Source of the DNA: an uncultured beta proteobacterium
GTDB lineage: Bacteria > Pseudomonadota > Gammaproteobacteria > Burkholderiales > Burkholderiaceae_C
Direction: 5' to 3'
DNA: 64,000 nucleotides
Assembly (NCBI GenBank): GCA_903938815.1
Contig: CAJAES010000022.1
Location: 19,562 to 83,561 of the forward strand
Part shown: in pieces, positions 63,860 through 64,000 of the stretch
Numbering within the stretch: position 1 is the first letter of the stretch
Layout: the number at the start of each line of letters is the position of its first letter
Notes under the pieces: model-generated
Database searches by the model: none
Told to the model about the DNA's origin: nothing
What the model saw: only the letters and a program-made list of their open reading frames with translations
Position numbers and translations under genes: made by a program

Positions 63860-63983
63860 AAGGCCCCGCTTCGGCGGGGCTTTTTCGTTCAAGGCCCCGC
63901 TTCGGCGGGGCTTTTTCGTTCAAGGCCCCGCTTCGGCGGGGCTTTTTCGTTCAAGGCCCCGCTTCGGCGGGGCTTTTTCGTTT
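63860..63983 (+). terminator. Four tandem copies of a 31-bp intrinsic terminator
   Basis: Unit AAGGCCCCGC-TTCG-type hairpin plus CTTTTTCGTTC. Copies 1-3 (63860, 63891, 63922) are identical; copy 4 (63953) differs in its last base. Each has a stem GCCCCGC / GCGGGGC, a TTCG loop and TTTTT. Confidence 0.95.
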
Positions 63984-64000
63984 CAGGGCGCTTATGAGTA

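Noticed and set aside
63860..63983. Regular 31-bp repeats at the window end as a CRISPR array
   Set aside because: The repeats are directly contiguous with no spacers, and each unit is a complete terminator hairpin with T-run; no cas gene is present.

Overview
The window is GC-rich chromosomal DNA with dense, mostly housekeeping-like gene content and 4-bp stop/start overlaps. It looks like a betaproteobacterium of the order Burkholderiales, probably near the Leptothrix/Rubrivivax/Roseateles group. This rests on gene content (PrsT and PEP-CTERM genes, DUF4397 lipoprotein, FHA/PP2C/kinase cluster, SWIB protein with a lysine/alanine tail, glutathione-dependent formaldehyde pathway) and not on any marker gene. 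No rRNA, tRNA, CRISPR array, insertion sequence or prophage was seen.

Layout. 1-1152: end of sucC, then sucD and a terminator. 1258-5609: TerC-like membrane protein, Ser/Thr kinase, PP2C phosphatase, FHA protein and a metallo-beta-lactamase-fold phosphodiesterase. 5708-9651: pilA behind a sigma-54 promoter, then two O-antigen-ligase/PglL-type membrane proteins, the first of clearly different base composition. 9648-14327 (minus): BTAD/ATPase regulator, OmpA-like lipoprotein, moaC. 14392-22053: BepA-like M48 protease, SWIB protein, uvrA, recQ, ssb. 22147-28428: a six-gene operon (RND adaptor, RND pump, DUF2892, CsoR-family repressor, OsmC, SLAC1) behind a twin palindromic operator.

28482-33204 (minus) is the most novel-looking locus. 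A LuxR-type regulator gene is followed by a lux-box-like promoter and a 67-residue double-glycine-leader peptide whose predicted mature part carries four LPRGTW hexapeptides. An intrinsic terminator follows, then an HlyD adaptor and a C39-peptidase ABC exporter. The sequence reads as a quorum-regulated secreted repeat-peptide system.

33674-38747 (minus): NatAB-type ABC transporter with a secreted hydrolase, and a thioredoxin-like protein. 38882-42760: prsT and a PEP-CTERM protein behind a sigma-54 promoter. 42858-54763: pirin, DUF427, DUF4397, SRAP, NnrU, MaoC, PotF-like, DUF924, fghA/adhC, and a phytase-like/VTC/DUF4956 operon. 54876-61661: ECF sigma factor, an unknown protein, a TPR-CHAT protease-like protein and two subtilisin-like genes, the second broken by one in-frame amber codon.

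Three short exported-type peptide genes (45442, 63122, 63679) are paralogues. They share one promoter design: three roughly 11-bp repeats at about two-helical-turn spacing, placed 83 bp upstream of a conserved -10. The window ends in four tandem copies of one 31-bp intrinsic terminator.
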